A stretch of DNA of 64,000 nt from Mycolicibacterium cosmeticum (GCA_016197365.1 JACPVS010000026.1:62001-126000); one strand, 5' to 3'; shown: positions 43,376 through 51,561, counted from the stretch's first letter. The notes: generated by a model not told the origin, from the sequence alone. Translations and numbers: made by a program.

Positions 43376-44062
43376 ATGACCACAACAGCCAAACCGCCGG
43401 TGGCCGACCCCCAGACCTGGCGCGTCGCTCTGGACGAGCTTCGTGCCCGGGAAAAGGCAGCCACCCGCGAACTCGACGCCATCGCGGCCGCACGCCGGCG
43501 CCTGCCGATGGTCGAACTGCCGAAGTACGTACTCATCGGCGAGGACGGCCCCGTCTGCCTGGCCGAGGTGTTCGACGGCCGTACCCAGCTGATCACCTAT
43601 CACCACATGTGGACCGACGGGGCCGAGTGGCAGTGCGGCGGCTGCACCGGGTTCACCTCGCAGTTCACCCGGCTCGACTTCCTGGACAGCTATGACGCCC
43701 GGTTCGTCGTCGTCACCAACGGCCCCATCGAGGAGGCCCTGGCCTACCGCAAGAAGGTGGGCAACAAGATGACCTGGTACTCCTCCTCGGAATCCACGTT
43801 CGGGGCCGACGTCGACGCGGCGCCCGGGGAAGGTTTCGCGGTGAACGTGTTCCTGCGTGACGGCGACACTGTCTACCGGACCTGGCACACCAACGGCCGC
43901 GGTACCGAGCAACTGAGCAGCAGCTTCGGGCTGATCGACCTGCTGCCCTACGGCCGCCAGGAGGAATGGCTCGATTCTCCGGCCGGCTGGCCGTCGCGCC
44001 CCACCTACTCGGGCTGGCTGGACAGCCCGGACATCGCCCGCACCTATGGAGAGGACTCGTAA
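43376..44062 (+). CDS. DUF899 thioredoxin-like family protein
   Basis: About 228 aa. LRAREKAATRELDAIAAARR, then LPMVELPKYVL, LITYHHMWTDGAEWQCGGCT and FNVFLRDGDTVYRTWHTNGR-like segments fit the DUF899 family, a thioredoxin-fold group with CxxC-like QCGGC here. No function is established. Start ATG 43376 (MTTTAKPP); ATG 43343 is also in frame. The stop overlaps the next ATG (TAATG), so the SRPBCC gene is coupled to it. Confidence 0.8.
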   Translation: MTTTAKPPVADPQTWRVALDELRAREKAATRELDAIAAARRRLPMVELPKYVLIGEDGPVCLAEVFDGRTQLITYHHMWTDGAEWQCGGCTGFTSQFTRLDFLDSYDARFVVVTNGPIEEALAYRKKVGNKMTWYSSSESTFGADVDAAPGEGFAVNVFLRDGDTVYRTWHTNGRGTEQLSSSFGLIDLLPYGRQEEWLDSPAGWPSRPTYSGWLDSPDIARTYGEDS

Positions 44063-44532
44063 TGACCGCCGACCAGAACTACGTCGTCACCCGGACCATC
44101 CCCGCATCGCCGAGCACTGTCTTCGCGTTGCTCAGCGATCCCGCCCGGCATAAGGACACCGAGCCCGGCGACTGGGTGCGTGACGCCATCGATCCGCAGC
44201 CCATCACCGGCACCGGCCAGATCTTCGCGATCAACATGTACTTCGAGAATGCCGGCGGGCCCTACGTCATGCACAACCTGGTCGACGCGTTCGAGCAAGA
44301 CCGCACCATCGGCTGGCAACCCGGCCAACTCGACGAGTCGGGGCAGCTGGCACCCGGCGGTTGGTGGTGGCGCTACGACCTTTCCCCCAACGGCGAGGGC
44401 ACCGACGTCACGCTCACCTACGACTGGACCGGAACCTCACAGGAGTTCCGCGACCAGGTCGGCGGCATGCCCGTCTTCGGACCCGAGTTCATCGACGAAT
44501 CGCTTGCCACACTGGAGCGTTCGGTTACGTAG
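44062..44532 (+). CDS. SRPBCC/START-like ligand-binding protein
   Basis: 156 aa: VVTRTIPASPSTVFALLSDP is the typical opening of polyketide-cyclase/AHSA1-like SRPBCC proteins, followed by an antiparallel sheet (GWWWRYDLSP, TDVTLTYDW) and a C-terminal helix. It would bind a hydrophobic ligand or act as a cyclase; nothing more specific is visible. GGAGAGGA precedes the ATG. The last 8 bp overlap the converging SnoaL-like gene. Confidence 0.8.
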   Translation: MTADQNYVVTRTIPASPSTVFALLSDPARHKDTEPGDWVRDAIDPQPITGTGQIFAINMYFENAGGPYVMHNLVDAFEQDRTIGWQPGQLDESGQLAPGGWWWRYDLSPNGEGTDVTLTYDWTGTSQEFRDQVGGMPVFGPEFIDESLATLERSVT

Positions 44533-44884
44533 CGACAGGCACCTTGTCCAGGAAACCGAGCACGGACTCGATCCGGCCCTCGTCGTCGGTGGACAGCACA
44601 TCGAAGCCCACCACCACCGGATCGGCGCCGCGCGGACCGAGACCCCACTGGAATCGGGTGTGCCGGTGATGCGTGTCAGACCCACTGACCAAGGTGAATT
44701 CGAATCCCGGGAACTGGGTGTGTACGGCATCGATCGCGGCGGAGATCTCGTCGTGGCCGGTCACGTCGGCCAGCGGATCGACGTAGTTGGCCCCGGGCGC
44801 CCAATGCTGATCCAGCAGGGTTCGGCGGGCGGTCCCGTCGGTGGCGTTCCAGGTGTTCAGATATGCGGTGACGATGTCGGTCAT
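44525..44884 (-). CDS. SnoaL-like (NTF2-fold) protein
   Basis: 119 aa. YLNTWNATDGTARRTLLDQ, then YVDPLADVTGHDEISAAID and LGFLDKVP follow the SnoaL-like alpha+beta barrel pattern. Such proteins are small isomerases, hydrolases or ligand binders. It sits in a group with SDR, DUF899 and SRPBCC genes of similar stress- or secondary-metabolism-type families, but on the other strand from its overlap partner. Confidence 0.8.
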   Translation of the reverse strand: MTDIVTAYLNTWNATDGTARRTLLDQHWAPGANYVDPLADVTGHDEISAAIDAVHTQFPGFEFTLVSGSDTHHRHTRFQWGLGPRGADPVVVGFDVLSTDDEGRIESVLGFLDKVPVAT

Positions 44885-44951
44885 GGTGTTCCTCTTTCGC
44901 GGAATTGAACTGGTACCGAACCAGATTCACCGACCGTCCGCGCGTTGTCGA

Positions 44952-44966
44952 TTACCCGAGGGGTAA
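44952..44966. terminator. Weak hairpin downstream of ldtB
   Basis: TTACCC-GAG-GGGTAA, a 6-bp stem 5 bp beyond the ldtB stop. Short and without a T-run, so only a possible terminator. Confidence 0.3.
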
Positions 44967-44970
44967 CCGC

Positions 44971-46185
44971 TCAATCGTTGGCGTTGCCGGCCTTCCACTG
45001 ATCCCACGGGATGTTCCAGTCACCGAGGCCGTCGGTCCCGGGCAAGGGTGACCCGACGGTGCCGACCACCTCGACGATGTCGCCGCGGCTGGTGTTCTCG
45101 TAGAACCACTGGGCGTTGCTGGTGCTCGCGTTGAGGCAGCCGTGGCTGACATTGCTGTAGCCCTGGCTGCCGACCGACCACGGGGCGGCGTGCACGTAGA
45201 TGCCGCTGTAGGACATCTGGGTGGCGTAGTCCACCTCGGTGCGATATCCGTTGGGCGAGTTGACCGGAACGCCGTACGTCGACGAATCCATGATCAGGTG
45301 TGAGAACCGGTCACCGATGATGTAGGTGCCGTTGTTGGTGGGTGTGCTGTTCTTGCCCATCGAGATCGGCATGGTCTTGACCACCTCACCGTTGCGCCGG
45401 ACGGTCAGTGTCTTGGTGGCGTCGTCGGCGGTGGCGATCACCTGATCACCGATGGTGAAATGCGTGGCGACGTTCTCCTGCCCGAACAGCCCGTTGCCCA
45501 GGTCCACCCCGTAGGTGTTCACCTCGACCTTGACGTCGGTTCCCGGCTTCCAATAAGCCGCTGGGCGCCAACGCACTTCGCGATTGTTCAGCCAGTAGAA
45601 GGCACCGTCGACGTGAGGTTTGGTGGTGACCTTGATGGCCTTCTGCGCCGCGAGACGGTTGGAGATGTTCTCGTCGAACCGGACGGCGATCGGCTGCCCG
45701 ATTCCGACGACCTCGCCGTCATTCGGCAGCAGATAGGGCATGGTCAGGTTCTTCGGCGAGTGCGTCTCGAACGTCATCTGCCGGCTCGCTTCGCCGCCGA
45801 GCCCGAGCGAACGCGCGGTCAGCGTGTAGCTGGTGTTGTAGTCCAGCGGGTCCGTCGTCGCCCAGGTGAGGCCGTCGGGACTCAGCTTGCCGGCGACGGC
45901 GGTGCCCGCCGAATCGACCATGCTGACCGCGCCGAGCACGCCGCCTTCGGCACTGACCGTGACCGGGGCATCGACGGTGACGCCGACCGCACCATCGGTG
46001 ACCGAGGCGTTCAGTTTCGGCACCAGCAGATCACCGAACGGCGTGCCCTTGTCGGCGATGGTCTGCGGCGCGGGCGGTGCTTGGTTGGTGGCGCAGCCGG
46101 CCAACACGAACGCAGAAGCCAGCACGACAACGACGCCCAGCACCTTCACCCGGCGCGCGGCCGCCCGCATTGTGACCTGCACCAT
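44971..46185 (-). CDS. ldtB: L,D-transpeptidase LdtB (lipoprotein, peptidoglycan 3-3 cross-linking)
   Basis: 404 aa. Signal peptide with lipobox LAGC (VLASAFVLAGCATN), two Ig-like domains (VTDGAVGVTVDAPVTVSA; then PYLLPNDGEVVGIGQPIAVR), and a YkuD catalytic domain with HGCLNASTSNAQWFY, the nucleophilic Cys near residue 350, ending in GDWNIPWDQWKAGNA. The match to the recalled M. tuberculosis LdtMt2 (Rv2518c) sequence is very close. It makes the 3-3 cross-links that dominate mycobacterial peptidoglycan. GGAG lies 7 nt before the ATG at 46185. Confidence 0.95.
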   Translation of the reverse strand: MVQVTMRAAARRVKVLGVVVVLASAFVLAGCATNQAPPAPQTIADKGTPFGDLLVPKLNASVTDGAVGVTVDAPVTVSAEGGVLGAVSMVDSAGTAVAGKLSPDGLTWATTDPLDYNTSYTLTARSLGLGGEASRQMTFETHSPKNLTMPYLLPNDGEVVGIGQPIAVRFDENISNRLAAQKAIKVTTKPHVDGAFYWLNNREVRWRPAAYWKPGTDVKVEVNTYGVDLGNGLFGQENVATHFTIGDQVIATADDATKTLTVRRNGEVVKTMPISMGKNSTPTNNGTYIIGDRFSHLIMDSSTYGVPVNSPNGYRTEVDYATQMSYSGIYVHAAPWSVGSQGYSNVSHGCLNASTSNAQWFYENTSRGDIVEVVGTVGSPLPGTDGLGDWNIPWDQWKAGNAND

Positions 46186-46376
46186 TGTCTTGCTCCACCT
46201 CATCAGCGCCGCGTGTTCGCAGCAACCTGCCAGCATTCTATGGGAATCGACGCCGACCAGCGCACCGGCTGAGACCGGCGCTCAGGCGGCCTCCCGATGC
46301 GGTTCTGGGCGGCCCGCACCCCGCGCTTCATGCGGATTTCACCTCGCGCCGTGGGGCCTGTTATTGTTTCACCCGC

Positions 46377-46449
<73 letters not shown>

Positions 46450-46454
46450 CCCAT

Positions 46455-46482
46455 CAGAAGCCCTGCTCCGGCAGGGCTTCTG
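46455..46482. terminator. Strong hairpin after tRNA-Lys
   Basis: CAGAAGCCCTGC and GCAGGGCTTCTG form a perfect 12-bp stem with a TCCG tetraloop, followed by TCGTTT. It separates tRNA-Lys from the converging glycosidase gene. Confidence 0.85.
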
Positions 46483-46504
46483 TCGTTTCAGCGGAGGTGC
46501 CGAA

Positions 46505-48355
46505 CTACGCGGCGGGAGCCGGCTTGTCCGCGTCGGAACTCTCGTCGGATTCCTTGGTGTCAGCGCTCGGCGCGCGGCCCGCCTTCACGTCCCCCGGCGA
46601 CGGCGCGGCCGTCGGGCGGTGTCCACGTCGAGGCTTGCGCACGACCTTCGTTCCTTCGCTCGACGGTTCCGGTGCCGCCGAGGACGGTTCCGGTGCCGCC
46701 GAGGACGGTTCCGGTGCCGCCGCGTCGACTGCCGGGCCGCCCGTGTCGGCGGCAGGAGCCTGCTCTGGCTTCGCCTCCCCCACGGGAGGGGTGGTCGACG
46801 GTTGCGCGGCGGTGAGACCTGTTGCCTGCGAAGGCTCCACTGCGTCGCGGCGCTGCTGTCCGGTCACCTTGGCGGTAATCGCGGAGCTGTTCGCGGACCT
46901 GGCGGCCGGCGCCGCCGTCACCGCGCTGACCGCGGCTGACGACGCGGCCGGCCGCACCGCCTGCTTGATGCCGGTCACGACGTTCTTCGCGGCGTCGGCG
47001 AGGCCCGTGACAAAGGACTTCGCGAGCTTGATGCCACCGCGAATCGCATTGCCGGTGGCCTGCACGACGGCTCGGACGACCGCGGCCACTACTTTGACGA
47101 CCCCCGCGGCGACCGTGACGGCACCGTTGATCACGGTTCGGGCGGCAGCGCCGAGCCAGTGCACCGCGGCGCTGATCGCCTGGATCAGTGGATTACCCGG
47201 CGCCGTCGGACCCGGATCTGTCGGATCTGTGGGATCGGTGGGGTCGAGCGAGTCCAGATAGTCAGTGATGATCTGAACGACGGGTTTGGCGGTGCCATCG
47301 GAGTAGTAGACGCCGAAGTTGTCTTGTTTGTTGGCGCTGCCCGAATCCGTATCCTGCAAGGTGTAAATGAACATGGGGCCGGTGCCGGCAATCTCCGGCC
47401 ATGAATTCAGGAAATCCTGGATGAAATCAGCTTGCTGTTGCGTGGTGTACTGACCCGTCGTCGGCTGGCCGTATTCGGTGGCCCACACCAAGTGATCCGA
47501 ATCGTTGTTCGCGGCCATGATGCTGAAGATCTGTTGCAGCTGTTCGAGCGGCGAACCCGCGACCCCCGCGCCGGCCGAAAACTCCAGTGAGTACGCGTAC
47601 GGATGGAAGGAAAGCGCGTCGAAGAAACCTTTGGCACCGGCGGCATACATACCCTGGACGAAATCGTCGGGATCCATCGTGACGTTGCCCTCGGACGCAC
47701 CGGCACCGACGACGCCACCGATCACGGTGATGTTCGGATCCGCCTGTTTCATCAAGGGGTAAGCCGCCTGTAGCAGCGTGGTGTACGCGGCAGGATCTAC
47801 CGGGTCCAGAAAATTCTGCGCGTTGGGCTCATTCCAGATCTCATAGGTGGAAATCTGGCCGACATAGTGGGTGGCCACGGCCTGAGCGAAGGCACCGAAC
47901 ACCTCCGGCTCGGGCATACCGGCCAGGATCGGGGTGCCGGCCCAGCTGGGGGTCTGGCTGATGACCCCGAGAATCCCCATGCCCAGGTTCGTCGCCGATT
48001 CGACGATGGAGTCGACGTAGTCCCAGCTGTACTCGCCCTGGCGTTTCTCGATGTCCGCCCAGGGTATGAGGATGCGGACATTCTTCACACCGAGTGATTG
48101 CATCATCGTCAGTTGCTCGGTGATCTGTGTCGACGTCATTCCGGTATTACTCAGATCGGAGTCGGCAAAGCCCAATGTCGATGACGACTGATCAATTGCC
48201 GCGGTAGGGACGACGTCATATGACTTAGCGGGAGCACCAGCTATGAACAGATTTCCCATCACCGCACAGAGCAGGGCCGGCATCAGGATTACTATCACCA
48301 TTCGCGTCATCATGTGACGACGCAGTCGACCGAGTTGCATGCCCATTCTCGACAC
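46505..48355 (-). CDS. Secreted GH-A clan glycoside hydrolase with long Ala/Pro-rich tail
   Basis: 616 aa. A signal-anchor (MVIVILMPALLCAVMGNLFI) precedes a TIM-barrel glycosidase of GH39/GH5 type: VRILIPWADIEKRQGEYSWD, acid/base Glu176 in YEIWNEPN and nucleophile Glu294 in VWATEYGQP. After TDPTDPTDP (about residue 370) comes a hydrophobic/amphipathic region (VAAGVVKVVAAVVRAVVQA), then a disordered Pro/Ser/Ala tail with three EPSSAAP units. Such mycobacterial proteins may trim cell-wall or environmental glycans. GTG 48355, ATG 48346 and ATG 48340 are possible starts. Confidence 0.8.
   Translation of the reverse strand: MSRMGMQLGRLRRHMMTRMVIVILMPALLCAVMGNLFIAGAPAKSYDVVPTAAIDQSSSTLGFADSDLSNTGMTSTQITEQLTMMQSLGVKNVRILIPWADIEKRQGEYSWDYVDSIVESATNLGMGILGVISQTPSWAGTPILAGMPEPEVFGAFAQAVATHYVGQISTYEIWNEPNAQNFLDPVDPAAYTTLLQAAYPLMKQADPNITVIGGVVGAGASEGNVTMDPDDFVQGMYAAGAKGFFDALSFHPYAYSLEFSAGAGVAGSPLEQLQQIFSIMAANNDSDHLVWATEYGQPTTGQYTTQQQADFIQDFLNSWPEIAGTGPMFIYTLQDTDSGSANKQDNFGVYYSDGTAKPVVQIITDYLDSLDPTDPTDPTDPGPTAPGNPLIQAISAAVHWLGAAARTVINGAVTVAAGVVKVVAAVVRAVVQATGNAIRGGIKLAKSFVTGLADAAKNVVTGIKQAVRPAASSAAVSAVTAAPAARSANSSAITAKVTGQQRRDAVEPSQATGLTAAQPSTTPPVGEAKPEQAPAADTGGPAVDAAAPEPSSAAPEPSSAAPEPSSEGTKVVRKPRRGHRPTAAPSPGDVKAGRAPSADTKESDESSDADKPAPAA
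46662..46724 (-). repeat. Three tandem 21-bp units in the glycosidase tail
   Basis: GACGGTTCCGGTGCCGCC recurs at 46662, 46683 and 46704 (period 21 bp), encoding the EPSSAAP heptapeptide three times. Confidence 0.8.
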
Positions 48356-48784
48356 CCCGCCAAGGTTGTGGATTGCGCCATCGAGGCGCCGAACCGGACG
48401 CTACAGCAAAGTTTCGTGCGGCATTCGAATATCTCGTCAATTTCACCGCAGGTTTTACGTCAAGAAACCTGGGAAATTGTGCGCCCTCGTGACAGGGGCG
48501 CCTGCCGCACTTCCGCGCGCGACTGTGCGTCACCTGGATATGAACTGTCAATCATCAGGCGATGCAAGGCATTTGGATTCGGCGAGCCGATTCCAGCTCG
48601 GCCGAGAATTTTCGAACACGCGAAAGTATCTTCCTACCAGCATCATCGACGCGGATATCCACTCCCGATCCGTTTCGGCGGTTGCACTTCGACCCCGGGG
48701 TGTGGGTACGTTGGGTCCCGGCGCGCCGTCAAGGGATGTGCGACCGGCCGGTCTCACATCGTCGACAACGGAAGGGGCAACGCC
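48356..48784. other. 429-bp divergent promoter region, A/T-richer than surroundings
   Basis: No gene supported. It separates the glycosidase (leftward) from the small secreted protein (rightward). The stretch from about 48400 to 48660 contains many A/T runs (for example GGTTTTACGTCAAGAAACC), unlike the GC-rich coding DNA around it. Short frames across it have no ribosome site or family resemblance. Confidence 0.5.
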
Positions 48785-49021
48785 ATGAAAATCAAACCCA
48801 TGATCGCAATGGGCGCACTCGCAACCGGAGTCGGACTTCTCGGCCTTGGAGTCGGTGCAGTCGCGAACGCCGAACCATCGTCGGACGGTTCGTCGTCGAC
48901 CACGACAACGACCACCACACCGATTGCGCCCCCGGCGCATTCGCCGAGCGGTAGTTCCCCTTCGGGCGGCGGTTCGTCGTCCGGGGGCTCGGGTTCGGGC
49001 AGTTCATCGATCGGTGGCTGA
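48785..49021 (+). CDS. Small secreted Thr/Ser/Gly-rich protein, 78 aa
   Basis: MKIKPMIAMGALATGVGLLG begins a textbook signal peptide, cleaved near VANAEPS. The mature part of about 48 residues is low complexity: seven Thr in a row, then Pro, Ser and Gly (SSGGSGSGSSS). AAGGGG lies 8 nt before the ATG. Composition suggests an O-mannosylated or flexible surface peptide; no family known. Confidence 0.7.
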   Translation: MKIKPMIAMGALATGVGLLGLGVGAVANAEPSSDGSSSTTTTTTTPIAPPAHSPSGSSPSGGGSSSGGSGSGSSSIGG

Positions 49022-49065
49022 TGCGCCACCGCCGCAGCTGACGACCGCTGCGCACTAGTTCTGCC

Positions 49066-49113
49066 GAGGTGGTGGGCGTGGCGCGAACTCCACGCCGCCG
49101 CGCCCATCACCTC
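49066..49113. terminator. Bidirectional hairpin between convergent genes
   Basis: GAGGTGGTGGGCG (49066-49078) pairs with CGCCCATCACCTC (49101-49113) over 13 bp with a single G-T. The 22-nt loop is itself partly self-complementary. It lies between the small secreted protein and the CDF gene. Confidence 0.65.
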
Positions 49114-49777
49114 ACCCCTTCACTTCGTCTGCACCACAACGCTGCTCACCAGCCGAGCAACACGCGCTGCCGCGCCAGGCCGCCCATCCTTCGCGGGCCG
49201 CGATGGCCGCGATCACCAGTCCGGCAAGCGGATCGGCCCAGAACCAGCCGAACAGGTTGTTGAGCACCAATCCTGCGAGCACGACCGCCGACAAATACGT
49301 GCACAGCAGCGTCTGCTTGGAATCGGCGACCGCAGACCGCGAGCCGAGTTCCCGGCCGGCCCGGCGCTGCGCATGAGACAACGCCGGCATGATCACCAGA
49401 CTTGTTGCCGCCAGCGCGATCCCGACAACAGAATGCTGGGAGCGCAGATCTCCGCCGAGTGCCCGGATGGCGTCCACCGTGACGTAGAGGGCCAGGCCGA
49501 AGAACGAGAGCGCGATGACGCGCAGGGTGGCCTTCTCCCGAGATTCCGGATCACGCCCGGCGAACTGCCACGCCACCGCCACGGCCGACGACACCTCGAT
49601 GACGGAGTCCAGCCCGAACCCGACCAGCGCCGCCGATGAGACGCGCGCCCCTTCGCTGATCGCCACCACCGCCTCGATCACGTTGTAGGAGATGGTCAGC
49701 GCGACGAGGAGCCGGATCCGGCGGGCCAGAACGACGCGACGGGCCGGGTCCACGATGGCCGTCACCCGCAGCCGCAT
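49112..49777 (-). CDS. CDF-type cation transporter, short form
   Basis: About 221 aa with five or six membrane segments: SSAALVGFGLDSVIEVSSAV (metal-site Asp region of helix 2), REKATLRVIALSFFGLALYV, VADSKQTLLCTYLSAVV and FWADPLAGLVIAAIAAREGW (helix 5 Asp). It lacks the cytoplasmic C-terminal domain of classical cation-diffusion facilitators and ends in a Cys-rich tail (CCSAGEQRC). It should export a divalent metal such as Cd, Zn or Co. ATG 49777 lies inside the ArsR gene; GTG 49765 overlapping the ArsR stop (GTGA) is equally likely. Confidence 0.8.
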   Translation of the reverse strand: MRLRVTAIVDPARRVVLARRIRLLVALTISYNVIEAVVAISEGARVSSAALVGFGLDSVIEVSSAVAVAWQFAGRDPESREKATLRVIALSFFGLALYVTVDAIRALGGDLRSQHSVVGIALAATSLVIMPALSHAQRRAGRELGSRSAVADSKQTLLCTYLSAVVLAGLVLNNLFGWFWADPLAGLVIAAIAAREGWAAWRGSACCSAGEQRCGADEVKG

Positions 49778-50088
49778 TCCCGGCCGTCCGGCCCCACGCA
49801 CCTGCATTTCGGGTCGACGGCCAGCACCAGACCCATCAGTTCGCCCAGCGCGCTTCCGATCCGCGGGTCCGCCAGTTCGTAACGCGCCCGCCGGCCCTCG
49901 CGGACCGCGATGACAAGACCACACCCACGCAAGCACGTCAGATGGTTGGACAGGATCTGCCGGGTGACGCCGATCTGTTCGGCGAGATCGGAGGGGTAGC
50001 CCGGTGCCCGGTTGAGGCTCAACAGGATTCGCGTGCGGGTGGCATCGGCCAGGGCGTGCCCGAAGCGTGCCAGCGCGTCGGTGTGCAT
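49762..50088 (-). CDS. ArsR/SmtB-family metal sensor, CmtR-like
   Basis: 108 aa winged helix. LARFGHALADATRTRILLSL, then the recognition helix VTRQILSNHLTCLRGCGLV. The pair of Cys in TCLRGCGL matches the Cd/Pb-binding Cys57/Cys61 of mycobacterial CmtR, and Cys-rich KCRC and ECGCG at the C-terminus may give the third ligand or bind more metal. It probably derepresses itself and the CDF exporter when Cd or Pb is bound. GTG 50100 and GTG 50091 are alternative starts; a longer frame to 50259 runs through the promoter. Confidence 0.85.
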   Translation of the reverse strand: MHTDALARFGHALADATRTRILLSLNRAPGYPSDLAEQIGVTRQILSNHLTCLRGCGLVIAVREGRRARYELADPRIGSALGELMGLVLAVDPKCRCVGPDGRECGCG

Positions 50089-50110
50089 CACGGTTTCCAC
50101 GCCGCAATAG

Positions 50111-50126
50111 TACAGAAAATTCTGTA
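50111..50126. promoter_or_regulatory. Probable operator of the ArsR/CDF operon
   Basis: TACAGAA-AA-TTCTGTA, perfect 7-bp arms with a 2-nt centre, 11-23 bp upstream of the candidate ArsR starts. Size, symmetry and place fit an ArsR-family site overlapping the promoter. Confidence 0.75.
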
Positions 50127-50322
50127 TCGATATGGTCGCACGGAACTTTGCGGGAACCGTTTGGTGCCAGACCGGCAAAAGTGCCACAAAAGCCGCGCGG
50201 CGCAGCACACTCTGCCATGATGCATCTTGCAGTAGCGAACTAATTGACGTTAGCCACAATTATTCGCCCTGTCAACGGGGAGTCGGGGTGCCACAACGCA
50301 GGCCACGTGGGAGGGACGCACT

Positions 50323-51054
50323 GTGACACACCCTGGAGTGCGCTGGTCTCGAGGTGTCATACCTCTTCTCTTGGTGGGTGCCGCCATGGTGGTGACCCAC
50401 GGCGACAATCCCGCCGAAACGCCGCCGACGCCGGCCGCACCACTGCCGGTGATTGCCGCTCCGGCACCGGTATCGATCGGCGCGCAAGTGCCGCTCCCGC
50501 CGCCCGACGCCGCCCGCGCCGTCGCACCCCCGCGGGCTGTACCGCCTGGTCCGCCCCCACCTCCGACCGCCGTCGCTCCGGCGCCACGGCCAGGGCCGCC
50601 GTCCCCTCCACCGCCACCGCCACCACCGCCGCCTCGGGCTCCGCTCCCGCCACCCCCGCCGCCGCCCGCGCCTCCGGCACCACCGCCGCCTCCGCCACCA
50701 CCGCCGCCGGCAGCACTGGCCGCACCGATACCGCTCCCACCCGGCGCTCCGGACCCCTGCGTCCTGAGCTTCGAACAGATGCGCACGATGGTGGCATCGG
50801 CCTATAGCGGGACGATCCTCAGCAAAGCCACTTACGGTCCCGGATGCACTTTTCCGCTGGACGCAGGACCGGAGCTCAACATCACCTTCCCGGTTCCGGC
50901 CGGCCGGCCGGGTCCCCCACCGCCGCCCGCGCCTCCGGCCCCGCCGCCACCGGGACCACCGCTCAACACCAACCTGCTGACCGACGAGGTCATGGTGGCG
51001 GTGCTCACCGGCGTCGGCGAATACGGCTACCACGCCGGTACAGGCCTCAGCTGA
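50323..51054 (+). CDS. Exported proline-rich protein
   Basis: 243 aa. WSRGVIPLLLVGAAMVVTHG is a signal or anchor segment. Residues 40-145 are Pro/Ala-rich with long polyproline runs. A small ordered part follows (DPCVLSFEQMRTMVASAYSG, YGPGCTFPLD), with two Cys likely to pair, then a second Pro-rich linker and a C-terminal EVMVAVLTGVGEYGYHAG. Resembles mycobacterial Pro-rich cell-wall antigens in make-up only. The GTG at 50323 has GGGAGGGA upstream. Confidence 0.65.
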   Translation: MTHPGVRWSRGVIPLLLVGAAMVVTHGDNPAETPPTPAAPLPVIAAPAPVSIGAQVPLPPPDAARAVAPPRAVPPGPPPPPTAVAPAPRPGPPSPPPPPPPPPPRAPLPPPPPPPAPPAPPPPPPPPPPAALAAPIPLPPGAPDPCVLSFEQMRTMVASAYSGTILSKATYGPGCTFPLDAGPELNITFPVPAGRPGPPPPPAPPAPPPPGPPLNTNLLTDEVMVAVLTGVGEYGYHAGTGLS

Positions 51055-51318
51055 CAGCTAAGGACTCTTTCGACGTGGGAGCGCTACGCAGCTGCTGATC
51101 CGGCGCAAACGACCACATCGGAAAACTCAGCAATGTTACGGTTGCGACCGACGTCAACGTCAATATCGAGGACGAGGCGGCACGGCCGACACCGGAAATG
51201 TGCTGAATCGACGGATCCTCAAGGCGTACGCTTAGCTGTGTGACGCAAAGTACCAGGTAAGAGGCCACCCATCGGCGCGCCACAATGACCAGTGCCGTGC
51301 TAGTCTCAAGTTAGCTGC

Positions 51319-51338
51319 ATGTCGGAAGTTGCCGACAT
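51319..51338. promoter_or_regulatory. Inverted repeat upstream of a small ORF
   Basis: ATGTCGG-AAGTTG-CCGACAT, perfect 7-bp arms with a 6-nt centre, 37 bp before the ATG at 51375. The rest of 51055-51374 shows no supportable gene. Confidence 0.4.
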
Positions 51339-51374
51339 TGGCAAACGTACAAGGGACAAAGCGAGGATTAGCTG

Positions 51375-51539
51375 ATGCCAAGCGGAAGTGCACCGTCGAC
51401 GCCGGATGTCACCGGCGACGACGGCACGACGCCCAGCAACAGCACGGTCGCGGTCATCAGCTGCAGTCGCATCGGCATGACCGCCAATCCGCCCAGCTTC
51501 TCCTTCGTCAGCTGGTTCCGGCCCCGCCGCCGGCGCTGA
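51375..51539 (+). CDS. Possible small protein, 54 aa
   Basis: An ATG-to-TGA frame of 54 codons beginning MPSGSAPSTPDVTGDDGTTP and ending FSFVSWFRPRRRR, with GAGGA 7 nt upstream of the ATG. It has a Ser/Thr/Pro/Asp-rich first half, a central hydrophobic patch and a very basic end. It lies between the Pro-rich gene and the convergent DUF3618 gene. No family is recognised; the ribosome site and the upstream inverted repeat are the only support. Confidence 0.4.
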   Translation: MPSGSAPSTPDVTGDDGTTPSNSTVAVISCSRIGMTANPPSFSFVSWFRPRRRR

Positions 51540-51561
51540 ACTGCCGACCTGTTCGGCTGCC

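Noticed and set aside
51047..51283. Leftward 78-codon frame between the Pro-rich and DUF3618 genes
   Set aside because: GTG start without ribosome site, overlaps the end of the Pro-rich gene, and the sequence shows no family or clear signal peptide.
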